This document shows positions 35,385 to 47,571 of a stretch of 64,000 nt of DNA, piece by piece. The translations under genes and the position numbers were made by a program. Where the stretch lies: the NCBI GenBank assembly GCA_007844125.1, contig CM017568.1:6716685-6780684 (forward strand). The letters are read 5' to 3'. How positions within the stretch are numbered: the stretch's first letter is position 1; each line of letters begins with the position of its first letter. Under the pieces are notes generated by a model, which saw nothing but the letters and a program-made list of their open reading frames with translations, was not told the origin of the DNA and made no database searches. The DNA comes from Sinonovacula constricta (taxonomy: Eukaryota; Mollusca; Bivalvia; Cardiida; Solecurtidae).

Positions 35385-37015
35385 TGCATTAGCATCTGGT
35401 ATTGTGGTCGGGTTTTTGTTGTTCTAGTTTCTTGTATGTGAATTATCCATCATGCTATCTGTTTCAACCATTCTTCTAGGTTTGTTTGTTTGTCTGTATA
35501 TCTTGCTTATATTGAATATACTATCGAAGTTCAACGAGATTAGTTTTGTGAAGCTATATCGAATTGCATGCTACTATTTTGCCATAAAATCAAATGACCA
35601 TGTTGTTAAAATATATTCTAGGTTAGACAGTTTTAGAAAACTTAATTTGTCACAAATTGCTTTAGTTTTTTTTCTATTGTATCTTGCCAACTTGTACATG
35701 TTTCGAATTGTCTTTATAAATTCTAATATATGCAATAAATTATTGTTTACCAACCGTGTTATTTTCATAGTTATAAAATGTTGACGCGAAATATTCATAT
35801 TTGAAGCCATTCTGAAATAAAGCGTGGTCTATACGTTTTCTCTGTATGTATAAGCATATTGAAAGGCAGCCCTAGGTTGTAGTGTATGTTATTCCGATAC
35901 AAAAACAACGGAAGACATATGTCTGAATGATTATCCAGCACCAAATTGGCTTTTTTCCCCGCCATTTGACTGCCTCTGAACAAAGAAAAGTAGGAAAAAG
36001 TAATTGTTCATGTTTTTTTCTCTCAAAAATTAAAAAAATCTTAAACAGCGTCGACATGACATTTCGAAGATAATTCGTAATCTATACATAAAACAGACAC
36101 GATGAGCTTGCTATAATATCAACCTTTAACTCAATATCATCAACAAATCATCAATAAAGTTTTTGGTAAGCCAACAGTTATATGCAACTTATGGGTAAAA
36201 GTCTTATTAAAGTTTCTTACGTTAATTTGCACATTGCGCTATGTTGCAAAGAAACACAACTTTACGCTTCCGCTTTAGGTGTAGGAAAGCGGTGTTCAAC
36301 AATGACATGTGTTTTGTAAATTAAAAAATATTATGATACCAATCTAAAGAAAATTACGTTTTTGTTATATGATTAAAGGTGATTAATGTGCGTACATCTC
36401 TATTAACATCATTTATTCTGCCACTGTGTCTGTTTTTATCGTTAAAATTTGGAATCGTTTGTAATTTAAGTGGATTGGCACTTACATTCCATCGCGCTAG
36501 CTTACGGTTGCAAGTGCATGTATAATTTTATTACCGTTTATTATCATAAATATATATCAAGTGACATGTACGCCGTGTTTACTTTATAAGGAAAATTATC
36601 AGAATAGTACGATACTACTAATATTTGATGTATCTGCTCCCATGCAACCACTCACTCTTAGTTTGCCAGTGACAAAACAAGTAATCATCTTTATCAATAT
36701 GTAAGACGGTATACCAAAAGTAAACAGGTATGCTGGAATATAACTTGATTTTCATATGCATGTACTACATCATATCTTTGTTTTGTAACGATAAAACTAA
36801 ATTATTAAACCATTTACGAACACGAAATTGGTGACGATTAATGACGAACAATTTATATTTTTTCTGTTTCGAAATTGTTTTAAACCCTACAGTAATCACA
36901 TTTTCGTTTAATTGGAATCAAACCCCAGATTCTTTTCTGAATACGTATTAGCAGTTTTCCAGTTTGTCTCTTTCTAAGAGATTCTCATTATAAACTTATG
37001 TGAGAAAGAAAGAAA
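35385..37015. other. AT-rich DNA, nothing recognised
   Basis: An open frame of 110 codons at 35452-35784 (+) encodes a hydrophobic, low-complexity peptide with no recognised domain and an overlapping frame on the other strand. It is not called as a gene. Confidence 0.55.
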
Positions 37016-37019
37016 ACAC

Positions 37020-37535
37020 CTCAAAGTGGTTGATTGTAAATTTAATTTAAATCTTGAGTCAAGAAACAAAAATGAGCAGTGAAAAAGTGTAGATATCACT
37101 GGTCAATAAAGTGGTCCTGAGACTAATTTTATGTTACAAAACATTCTGCGAAGGGGTTTGGGACATACGGATATAAACATAATTTATAGCTTATGTATGT
37201 GGTTGTAGCATCCTGTTCATATGTAGATGGAATTAAGGAACAAAAGTTAAATGTCTGTCAAAGGAAAATACACGTAACAATCTTTATAGGATGAATTAAA
37301 TGACAATACAGATTACATGCAAGGTGAGATTTTTTAAGACCGCTAAACAACACAGATAACATTGTTTTAATCATAAATAATGAAATATGACAAAATCCTT
37401 TGAGCATTCCAATACAGACAAAAATTTGAAAAGGCACAGTAAAATGATATTCACAAACAAGCCAAACGTAAACGCAAGAACAAATATGTGATAAGGCAAT
37501 AAACAAAAAGAACAAACCTCTCTATGTATTGAACA
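37020..37535 (-). repeat. Family B element, terminal segment plus M1, core mostly lost
   Basis: In minus sense it begins with a remnant of the core end (TAACTGTTCAATAC), then the terminal segment (TTGTTCTTTTTGTTTATTGC, GGATTTTGTCATATTTCATT). M1 follows (TAGCGGTCTTAAAAAATCTC, TAAAGATTGTTACGTGTATT, GACAGACATTTAAC). It breaks off before the B core. Confidence 0.65.
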
Positions 37536-37539
37536 GTTA

Positions 37540-38510
37540 TGTACGCCAACCTGATTCATTTTCCGGAAAAGAAATCCACTTAAGCATCAAGTCTGAACTA
37601 TATTGTCTTAAGAATTGACAGGATGATCTTGTCAGCGTTGATACATGCAAATAAACTTTTTCCGATCTAAAACTTCGGTACGTTTTCAAATGTGAAAATA
37701 ATGATATTTATTTGAGATGCCGTCTTAAGTCTTTGGAGTACTATGAATTCGGATTAGGAACTGCCATTCTCTTTTCGTTTGTATTGACCAATAATTAGTG
37801 TAAGTCTTTTCTTATTTTCTTATTTTTTATGACCATTGCAATTTTTGTCGAAATGTAGACAAAATCCTTGTCGAGTTATTATTTAAATTATCAAAAATTA
37901 CAAAAGAATAACAATTTGCTGCAAAACCATATAGCTGTAAGCCTCTGTTTGTGGAAAAGCACGTGCTTTTCCCCGAAAAATGACGTGTTCAAAAGATGTT
38001 TTTTATATTATGTACTGTAAAATGACATGAGAAGAAACTAAATAATGCCTCAAGAACAATCTTTATGCATTGCTTTTATTTGAATTGCGAATAATGCATT
38101 CCAATTTTATAAAAGAGCGGTCGAATACCTAGTTTATTGAATTTAACCTGTCTATCTAACATTTCAATGCAAAAGGCATAAACAGCTTAACTGGTGTTTT
38201 ATGTGTACAACTCTGTGTAAGCACGTGGGGAAGGTTTGCATAGAAACTGCCAAACTATCAATATATATGGCATGACAACATCAAACCAAAATCCACCATT
38301 GTTTAAACAATGGCATAGAAAATGGGGATTATTTCAATAGGTTCTCAATTGTAACTAAAATGTAAATACCTATGTAAATATAATGCACGTGTTGTTTCTT
38401 ATTAAACAGTTATTATAATACGCCCAACATTTGTATTGGAACTTGTGCAAGGTTAAAAATGGCGATGTGTTAAAATAAAAATAGAGACCCTTTGTTAAAT
38501 TTTAATTACT
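37540..38510. other. AT-rich DNA with two perfect palindromes
   Basis: It holds a 20-bp perfect palindrome with a central CACGTG at 37953-37972 and an 18-bp one at 38296-38313. No gene was recognised. Confidence 0.6.
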
Positions 38511-38515
38511 GGTTT

Positions 38516-38547
38516 TGATGATGATGACAATGATGATGAGGAGGATG

Positions 38548-38618
<71 letters not shown>
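38516..38618. repeat. (GAT)n microsatellite
   Basis: About 100 bp of GATGAT units with a few GAG/GAC variants. The poly-serine frame on the minus strand is an artefact. Confidence 0.97.
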
Positions 38619-38619
38619 C

Positions 38620-40245
38620 CTGCTGCAGCCTTTGGTTCTGTTAATGATGAGTATTTTAATGATGATGTGGTGATAATGAGTGTGATGGTGTTAGTAGTGC
38701 TGGTGACGTAGTAATGGTGGTGGTGGTTGTGTATCGGTAACATTGCTACATTTTAATATATCGACTATTGTGTTATGGCTATGTGCATCATGTACGTTTC
38801 AAATGGATTTGGATCTAGTCAACATGTATTTACCACTACATTTCCGTCTGCCAATTTAAAGTTTAAAGTATCGCCGTATTTAGTAACTATATTACAATAA
38901 ACGTGCTCTTTCGTTCAAACAGAGCATTGTTTCATAAATTAGAATGTCTGTATAATGTTTTTAATCTAAACAATATTTACAAATAGGGAGAGAGGTTTAT
39001 TTTTTAGAGTAGAAAATGTAGAAATCCTATCAACGGAACTGAGATCTGCCTTTCTGATAAATGGATTTTAACCGGGTTTATATTTTATAAATTTAAATTT
39101 TATAGTGTGTCATTATGGTAAATGTCAGTGTTGGGGTTCTTAATCCCCATTGTTAGCTCTGCGATGATTTATACTAATTTAACATATTGTCGATTTTGTT
39201 TTAAATATAACTTAATGTTGAATACAAGCTTCCATTGGACATAATTATGCTATGACAGTAGGGTTTGTGAGCATTATGTGCGTAAGACATTCATTTCTTA
39301 GCGAGTTTTTTGTTTGCCATTTTTTCAACTAATATTCCTCCATGGCCTTGGATACAATGTTTATAATATAAAATTAAAGTGTCTTCAAGAGACGTGATTA
39401 ATCTATAATTTTCCTTATTCAATTCTTGTCTGTTTCTGCCGTTAACAGATTTTAGAGCTAAAAGTGAGCTATGAAAGTCAGTATACAAATATATTGTCTT
39501 CTTTTATCCATGTAATGTATTTCTTACTTGCAAGTAGTTCGGGGTGAATATAGAGTGCGTGTCATCTAATTTGGTTTTTGCTTAGTTAATATTAATGGTA
39601 TCCAATACCTAATATTAAGAATAAAATGTGCGTGTACCTTTAATTTTACTTTACTTCTACTATTATGTACAGAAAAATGACACGCAGCTGCCACTTAGAG
39701 TACCCTACAAAGTAGCAACCCAGTCTCGTACACAGAATTTTAATGTATGACCACTGGCGCGAATGTGTAAACTGCCAGAGACCTCCCGCGTCGATGTTAT
39801 CCGTTGCCCGTGGCAATATGCAACAACACCAGATGTTATGTAACATCCGGGCAATGAATTATTATCAATCACCCTATTACACTATTCTCGGAACATTGCA
39901 ACCGTTCCAGCTACTTTTGTATACTTAATATTTTTGCATCGCAATAACTCTGTATTTTTCAAGTTTAGATAATTTATATAAGTTTTCAAAGATACCGACA
40001 GTCATACATGCTTATGCTTATTATTTTCAAGCATAGGAATATGCACCTTTTGAATGTTTCGACTTTTTCCGTTTATTGTCGAAATAAATTTCCCAACTAA
40101 ATCTGGACAAGTAATTGGGATTGTTTCATGCTGTGAACGTAAAGTAGTAAAGAATGTTTTACTGAAATATTAAGAAAAATATTTATCGCAAAACATTTTG
40201 ACAGAGCTGTGTTTTTAAGTTTTAAAGTGAACATGTATGTGAATA
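38620..40245. other. AT-rich DNA, no gene recognised
   Basis: Frames of about 65 codons at 39291-39488 and around 39646-39928 are not repetitive, but they match no family known to me and are open on both strands at the second site. The GC-richer patch near 39755-39850 (ACCTCCCGCGTCGATG) could be worth a search. Confidence 0.5.
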
Positions 40246-40249
40246 TAGT

Positions 40250-40475
40250 TTTTTATTGTTCATTGGTTTTATCGTCCCACAAACAGTATTTTAGATATCT
40301 TGAGACGGTGTCAATTTGAAGCACATACAATTCTGCTTCCACTGTGTACAGCATATCGGGAACATATGGCATGATACCACACTCAGTCATATTTTGCTGA
40401 CACTGGGCAGCCCGGGAGCGAACCCGGAACATCCCCTATCTTCATATGACGCTCACTCATTTGCGTTTTTTAAGC
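40250..40475 (-). mobile_element. tRNA-derived SINE, family S1, copy 2
   Basis: The complement shows a B box (CCGGGTTCGCTCCCGGG near 40420), then GCCCAGTGTCAGCAAAATA and GTATCATGCC. The 3' part (GACACCGTCTCAAGATATCT, GGACGATAAAACCAATGAAC) matches the copy at 31925-32245. Confidence 0.75.
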
Positions 40476-40689
40476 AATACAGTCATAACTTAAATGTTGT
40501 GTCAGCAATAATCCTTAAACTGATTTAAAAATGTAGGGAAACTAAAGGGAATGGGTAAGGAATATGCATTTTCTCGATTCCCAGAAATACATCGTATGAA
40601 ACCATATCTTATTGATGATGTAGTAATATTAATGTGTTCTTCATATACTTATACATTGTGCTGCAAAACTGCTGTTGCAATGGTTAAAA

Positions 40690-40769
40690 CTTCAATTACC
40701 ACAACCACAACCGCAGCTACAACTACTCAATATAACAACAACTACTACTTCTTCTACTACTACTACTAT

Positions 40770-40831
<62 letters not shown>

Positions 40832-41250
40832 TTACTACTACTGCTACTACTTCTAATACTACTACTTATAATAATAATAATAATACAACTCATCATCATC
40901 ATCCTACTTCTACTACCTCTACTACTTCTATTACTACCAACATCACTATTACTACTACAGCTACCACTACTACACTTTCTACTAGAACTGCTACCGCATT
41001 TGTTGCTGCTGCTTCTACTGCAACTACTTCAACAATTACAACAACAACTACGTCCACTGCTGCTGCTTCTACTACCACGCTTGCTACTACTACTACTTAT
41101 ATTTTTACTGCTACTGCTACTACTTCTACAAATACTTCTACTACTGCTACTGCCACAAGTATTGCAACTACTACTACTTCTTTTTCAACAACTAATAGTA
41201 TCGCCTCTACTACTACTACTATTTCTAGTAGTAATAGTAGTAAAGAACAA
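40690..41250. repeat. Long degenerate (ACT)n trinucleotide tract
   Basis: About 560 bp of mostly ACT units with GCT, ATT, ACC and TCT variants, including a nearly pure core at about 40757-40855. It gives a 201-codon threonine-rich frame and a leucine-rich frame, both explained by the repeat. Confidence 0.95.
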
Positions 41251-41279
41251 AATAGCAAAATACAAGTTTCATTTATTTA

Positions 41280-41925
41280 ATAGTTTGTATAATTTTATTG
41301 TCCTGTTTTAGTTCGCACTTTCTGAAATGTCGATGTATACATATGATATTTTAATAAATGCCTAAGTGTTTTGTTGTTTTTTATTTCTTCTGGGCCAGGA
41401 GGGACTACTGAAAAATATCGGGATGGATATTGTCCGATCTTATCAAAATAGCGGGAAGGATATTTCCGAGAGATTTTGTATCCGTTATTTTAAAAATTAA
41501 ATATAATTAAGACAAGCCTGACTACAATGACGCCAAGTCTCTCCATTTTATTCACAGAAACACGAAGTCCCGCTAACATTTCGTCATTCCATTTTGCCGC
41601 GAAGTGACTCCATTTCTCTGGAGAAAATGTCATTCTACGTGTCACTCTTTTTCCATTACCTCCACGCTTCGCGTTTGCATTACGTTCCTCCTAAGCTGTA
41701 CTGTATCATCATTAGCAGCAACAGAACCACGACCTGTAACAAAGTGTATAATTATGTTTATTTGATCCTTATTATGGTCTCTACGTCCGCTATTCTGATA
41801 ATTTGAAATTGTATTATGCATATGTGTTCCCTGTCTATTATTATGAACTCAAAGGAAATAAATGTTGGGATTCATTACGAAGTTTATGATAAATCACTCA
41901 TTACAAAGTACAAGATTAGTCGATA
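41280..41925. other. Mixed DNA with a possible decayed coding patch
   Basis: On the minus strand near 41735 a splice-acceptor-like TTTGTTACAG precedes about 30 open codons (RGSVAANDDTVQLRRNVMQT...). After a frame change comes a patch reading MTFSPEKWSHFAAKWNDEML. Composition is less AT-rich than around it. No family recognised and the frame is broken. Confidence 0.25.
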
Positions 41926-41929
41926 ATTA

Positions 41930-42240
41930 AGGATTCATTTTTTCTAAAAATGTCTTCGTCATTAGTTCCGTTCAAAATAATGTTCTTTCAGTGTTTGTCT
42001 TTGGAAAACTCAAAAAGAAATACGCGGTTGTAACTCCGTGAACCGATTTAAACTTTTAGTCGACCCGTTTGTCAATCGGACTGACCGTTCCACGGCGGTG
42101 ACTTTTGGGTTTTGCTCTACTTAATGTAAGATCTCAGTGGGTTTTTCACATTTTCATTTAACTGGAATATCAAGATATTTCTCTTGTAAGTATTTAAATG
42201 TTAATATATGTCAAAATATTTGCATAATCTTGTTCTTTGT
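41930..42240 (+). repeat. Strongly diverged family B copy
   Basis: Recognised from the core: ACGCGGTTGTAACTCCGTGA, AACTTTTAGTCGACCCGTTT, GGACTGACCGTTCCACGGCG, GTGACTTTTGGGTTTTGCTC. The flanks are barely alignable, so it is an old copy. Confidence 0.55.
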
Positions 42241-42244
42241 TCAC

Positions 42245-45200
42245 ATGCATCTGCCCAAGATAATATGACTAGAATTTAGATAGAACGACAACCAACACAA
42301 TTTTATGTCACTTGTTGGTTTAATGGATGTTTGTAATGTTAATGTAATCAGAAATTTTTTTAAGCCGACACTATTTTATAAGTACATGATGAGCCGAATT
42401 AGTTCAGCTCTGTAATACATAATGGAGTCACAGTGATGAACAATAGCGCCCACGAATAGTTACTGTACTCTTCTTGTAACATATATATGTGTATTAGTTT
42501 TATTGCGTCACTAATACTACAGTACGCATGAAAATACTCCAAAATATCGAGAAGTTAATGAACTTTTTTTCATTACAGATCAGGCTTAAGGACAAATAAT
42601 ATAACTGAAAAATATTACCAAAAGTATCAAATCTTTAAAATTACAACCTAACTGGCATTGTCTTGTTTTAATTTGCTTTGGTAAACCCTCATCGAATGTT
42701 TATTAAACAATAAAAATGCATCCAATATTTTATTTATTTGATTTTTTGTTATTTGATCTAGGTACTTTTTGGTAATTGATGCTCTGTCTCAGCAATCTCG
42801 TATGCCATTTTAAACCACTTATTGAAAATTGTTTGAAAGGTTTCCGTGCATAGGCGCATACGCATGATCTCTCCCCGAAGATTGACATTTGCTATGCTCT
42901 GTAAATAAACTAAAATACTCAGTATAATCATTTTGTGGTGGGGAAGAATCTTGATGCTTTAAACGTCCGCAGTGGAAATGCTTTGGTAAAGGTTTTACAA
43001 AATTTATGATAAGTATTACAATCTGCCGCAATAAAATACTCATTCCTACATGTTGCCTACGTTGCATGAAACTTTCACAAATACACGCCATACTTATATG
43101 GAATATGGATATAGAAACGTAGCATGCAACAATTCTTATAAAATTACTCATCGTACCATGACTTAGAAATTAAATTGAAACTGCTAGAAGTAAAATGCAT
43201 AGCTAGTAAAGTAGCTTTATTCGGAACATTGAAACAAATTTGCTGGCGAATGTAATGTGCACGTTAAAAGTAAAATAATATGGATACCGCGTGCCTTCAC
43301 CACGAACAATCTTTGATCATGGGCATTCTAAGAGGTAACGGAGATTAGTAAATATCAATGATTTTTTTTCAAGAAAAACAGAGAAGAAATATATATTTAA
43401 ATGAACATCTGGGTATAAATTAAACAATTAATTCACTGGTGTATGTAATTAGTTGTAGTTTTATTCATCCATCTTTAAAGGTACGATAAATATTGAGCTT
43501 GAGGTAATCAAAGTACAACTGGCGCATGCAGCGGCGGTTTAAATGCTTGTATATTTGACTAGCTAAGTCGGTGTCCATCAACAATATAATGATCCTATAT
43601 TTGATATCAAGGGAGTGTGATTTCAAATAGTTCCCTGGTTTCATAACGTGTTTATGTTCCCTGGTACGGATATTTGAGAAAAAAAGTTACCAGGGAGAAT
43701 GTTAATATCGGCGAAGCTTAAAATCATTGATCCGCTCACATTGCCGGTTTATTATAGTACATCAAGTTAAATGGTTCGCATGGGACTCTATCATAAACTA
43801 CATTCTAAACATAAATCCTATTATTCCAATGAATTATTTGATATCTGATTTGTGTGTCTCTCATGCACGCTTACATTTATTTCGGCTAGCATTTTAGTTT
43901 CTGGTAAATTATCTTTCTATTTATTAAATATCTGTACATGTCAAACGTCAAAATGATTTCATGACCTTCCCTGCTTTGATAACATATCTTGTACTGCTTT
44001 GGGTTTTTTTTCTGGTTCCATTTATTCTAATCGGAAATTTCCATCAGGTTTTATTTTGTTATTCAATCAGTTTATCAATATATTACACAGAGGCCATTAC
44101 TGCCAAGATATGCCAACGTTATATATTGTTTATGCTAATTATCCCCTTCAAACTCTACGATAAGCTCAAGGGAGCAAAATGATATGTCTCTTTTTACCTA
44201 GCTATATACTTTTTATGTTATGAGCTTTTTTATAAGTCGGACTATACGGCTCATTTACACATCCAGTAATTTATTGTTGAACATTTTAGTCTTTGTTTAT
44301 AGCCATGTATGGCAATATCCTGTCTATCTAGTATATTAGTGAAACGTTAACACAGGAAGAGAAAAAAATGATACGTACGACAACATTATATTTGTAAAAT
44401 ATGTTATATAATCTTGTATTATCACTGTAGATAAATTTAGAAGTACTAATGTATCAAGGTATATATATTTGTAGATTTCGTACAGTGGTATAATAGTAAA
44501 TCGTGCTACTGTATGGCTATAATGAATAATGTTTGATGCACTCACAAATGATAACATTCTCTATGCCATAAAAGAAATGAGAAAAATGCATAAGATTGAG
44601 TGTCAGAATCTAGAAAACGATAGCAAGCTTTAGTTTTGATTAAAAATATTTAAGGACTTTATCTCTTTTAAATCTTTTATGGTATTTTGCGTGGACTTAT
44701 GCAAATAATTATACAATTTATAGAAACTGTATCAACATTTAGGCCACAGTAAGGAAATTGTCAGTCCCCATTCATTAATTTATTTCTGGACTACGAATCT
44801 GCCTTTAATGCACATGTCAGCTGATTTTAAAATTATAGCACATATAACATACTGTTATAGCAACAGTCTCCATAAATCAATGGTCAATCATCAAGGCAGT
44901 TGTCACAGGCGGTTAGTTACTTCTTGCATTTGGACGATAAATTATATGATTTATATGAAAGATTCTGTAAAACGGCTACATTGATTTGTGTTTTCCAATA
45001 TGCCTCGAAATAATACTATTGTTAAATCAACAATGACGTGTATAGATAATGGTTGTCGATATCTATTAATAAACACGATAAGCGAGGACTAAGCATAATG
45101 AATCTTTTACATTTGCTTTACAATGCAGATCTAGAATAATATTATTCTGCAATAAAAATGATTGGTTTTACTGAATTTTCTCGACTCCCAGAAATACAAC

Positions 45201-47080
45201 AAAATTTTAACAATAAATTTATTCTTATATGGCACCGTTTAAGACCACTTGTTTATCTTTTTATAATGCTGTACAACAATAATTGTTCAAAAACTAGTTT
45301 TAAACTATATTTTATAACATGTCCTCTTTTTAGTTTCATTATTCTTATAGTAAATGCGATTCATATTAGATTTATTCCAGTTATACTAAATAAATAAGCA
45401 CTTTATCTACAAAAAATCAGTAAAAAGTTTTTAGATTTGTTTGATATTTTTTTTTAAATTCTATGTTTGCCTTGTAAGCTCTTGAAGTATTTCCTGACAA
45501 GTCTCCCTCAATTTGTTTTGTGACATTTATGAGATAAACCTTAAATATTTTATCACGGAAATTTAATGTTCATAAATAATGAAGAGATAACCTATTAAAT
45601 TGCCACGAATTAAATAAGCTAAGGCGGATTGTTGGTAACCGATATTTAAAAGCTAACATACTTTTTTAGTTTGAGGGTTTTAGAGCCCCACATGAAATAC
45701 AAAGAACAGTTTCAAAAATAATGTTATATAAACAAAAATACCAATATATGTTATCTACAGTTTCGAGATTTGCTAACAATAGGACGTTAATTTTTAAAAT
45801 TGCACGTAAGTACTAAAAAGAATTAATGTCAAAAGTGTTTTTATGAATGATACTTAAATAAATAAACGAAAAATATACTTTTTTTAAATTTTGACGTTAT
45901 TAGCTGTTGACGAACAAGAATATTTTAAATGCTTTTTAGGGAAACTGTTACATATTTCACACCTCTAATTGACATTCAAGCCAATGTTTTACCATGTTAC
46001 TTTTGAAGTTTTTCTTCCAATAGCATAATTTAAAATGAAAATAGTTTGACAGTGACAATGAGTATGTGTACCATTTTGAAAATAATGTGATAAAGCCTGA
46101 AAAATCGCTGTTTTACGAGGAGAAATCTAAAATAAATACGATTGCAAAGTTAAATTTCATTAAAGATTTCAAGAAATTAACGAATGTTTATAAAAGACTG
46201 CATGAATTCTCACAATAAAAGAAAAAGAAACACTTTTTTAAAAAAAAATAAAGTATAATATTTAAATAAAGAATGAATAGCTTTGGCATTTATTTAATGC
46301 CAGCAATTATCTAACTATGGCTTTAATTAAGTCAAAAAGGGACGCATTAAGTTAAAACGCATGGTTTCTGTTTTTCAGTGGCCTCCAGCCATAAACATTT
46401 TACTATAAAACAGCGAGATATTCGATAAACAAAATATTTGAAACGGACGTCAGAATATAATATATTCAAAGCAGAAAACTTTAGTCTCAAGTTTGATGCA
46501 TTGTTTTTTACTTTACTAAAATGTCACATTTCTAAGCACGCATCACTTTTAATTTAACTGGTTAGCTACAAGGAAACAAAATTACCTTGTAATTTCTAAC
46601 GAAAATTAATATTAAAGCCTTTTTTATTGGCGCAATGTGTGTTCCTCCAAAAGTAACTCTTAAGCTGTTTCAAATTTCAGTCAGTCCTTGACAAACATCA
46701 TTATGGCCATATATCACAAACATGGATGTGTACATACACACATTTTTGTCAACATCGTTTCAGTCATTAATACCATATCAGTCTAGCGCTGTCCACTATA
46801 GAGTTGAATGACTTTCTTATACATATAACTTTCTTAAATGTTTTCGATATTTACAATACCCACAGAAAAGAAAGATTTTTTATGTCCGTATATAGAGTTT
46901 CTTTGTAAAATTGTCTTTAAGCCAAATGATCAAATGAACCATTTTTAAATAAAACGCTTAAAACGGTTTTAATACGTAATGTGATTAAGCGATTTTCGAC
47001 AGTAAACATGGCCTGTAATTGGACTTAAAATACATGAAAAACTGTTGAAAGTTCAAAAAGAAACTTAACCAAAAATGCTA
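42245..47080. other. AT-rich DNA, nothing recognised
   Basis: The largest non-repetitive frame is 110 codons at 42819-43151 (-), with no recognisable domain. Other frames of 70-80 codons near 43961, 44336 and 45158 are hydrophobic, as AT-rich chance frames tend to be. No RNA gene or repeat copy was found. Confidence 0.55.
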
Positions 47081-47087
47081 TATCATT

Positions 47088-47221
<134 letters not shown>

Positions 47222-47344
47222 ATTTGGGCAAAATATATGCCATATGTTTTTAAACCAAATGGAACTATAGCCAATATATAATGTTAGTTATTGACTCAAC
47301 ATGCATCCTTAGTAGTAGTTGTGAATAGTTTTGTTTTAGCTAGT

Positions 47345-47566
47345 TAGTTGATGTAAATACATCACTCCAAATTATGATCATTATAAGAACGTCCAGCTAA
47401 TTTGGTGGAGGAAGCCCAAAGACAAATGTAGGGTAGAACCACCGGCACACCGCATGGTCAGCTGGAATACCTTCCCACATTAAGTCTTTCGCCCCGGACG
47501 GAACTCTAACCCACGCGATGGGAGGCTAATTTCCATTCGACGGCCCTACCATTATGCCACGGGCGC
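47345..47566 (-). mobile_element. tRNA-derived SINE, family S2, best-preserved copy
   Basis: In minus sense from 47566: GCGCCCGTGGCATAATGGTA (A-box region), ATCGCGTGGGTTAGAGTTCC (B-box region), then GGTGGTTCTACCCTACATTT, GGGCTTCCTCCACCAAATTA, ATAATGATCATAATTTGG, ending near GGAGTGATGTATTTAC. Block order is shared with 18225-18450 and 62187-62400. Confidence 0.8.
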
Positions 47567-47571
47567 CCACT

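Noticed and set aside
35452..35784. 110-codon hydrophobic plus-strand frame
   Set aside because: Typical of T-rich DNA; an overlapping frame on the other strand and no conserved motif.
38495..38743. Poly-serine frame
   Set aside because: It is the translation of the GAT microsatellite.
40675..41311. 201-codon Thr-rich and 103-codon Leu-rich frames
   Set aside because: Both follow from the ACT trinucleotide tract and have no non-repetitive domain.
42819..43151. 110-codon minus-strand frame
   Set aside because: No recognised domain; a hydrophobic start alone does not support a signal peptide or gene call.
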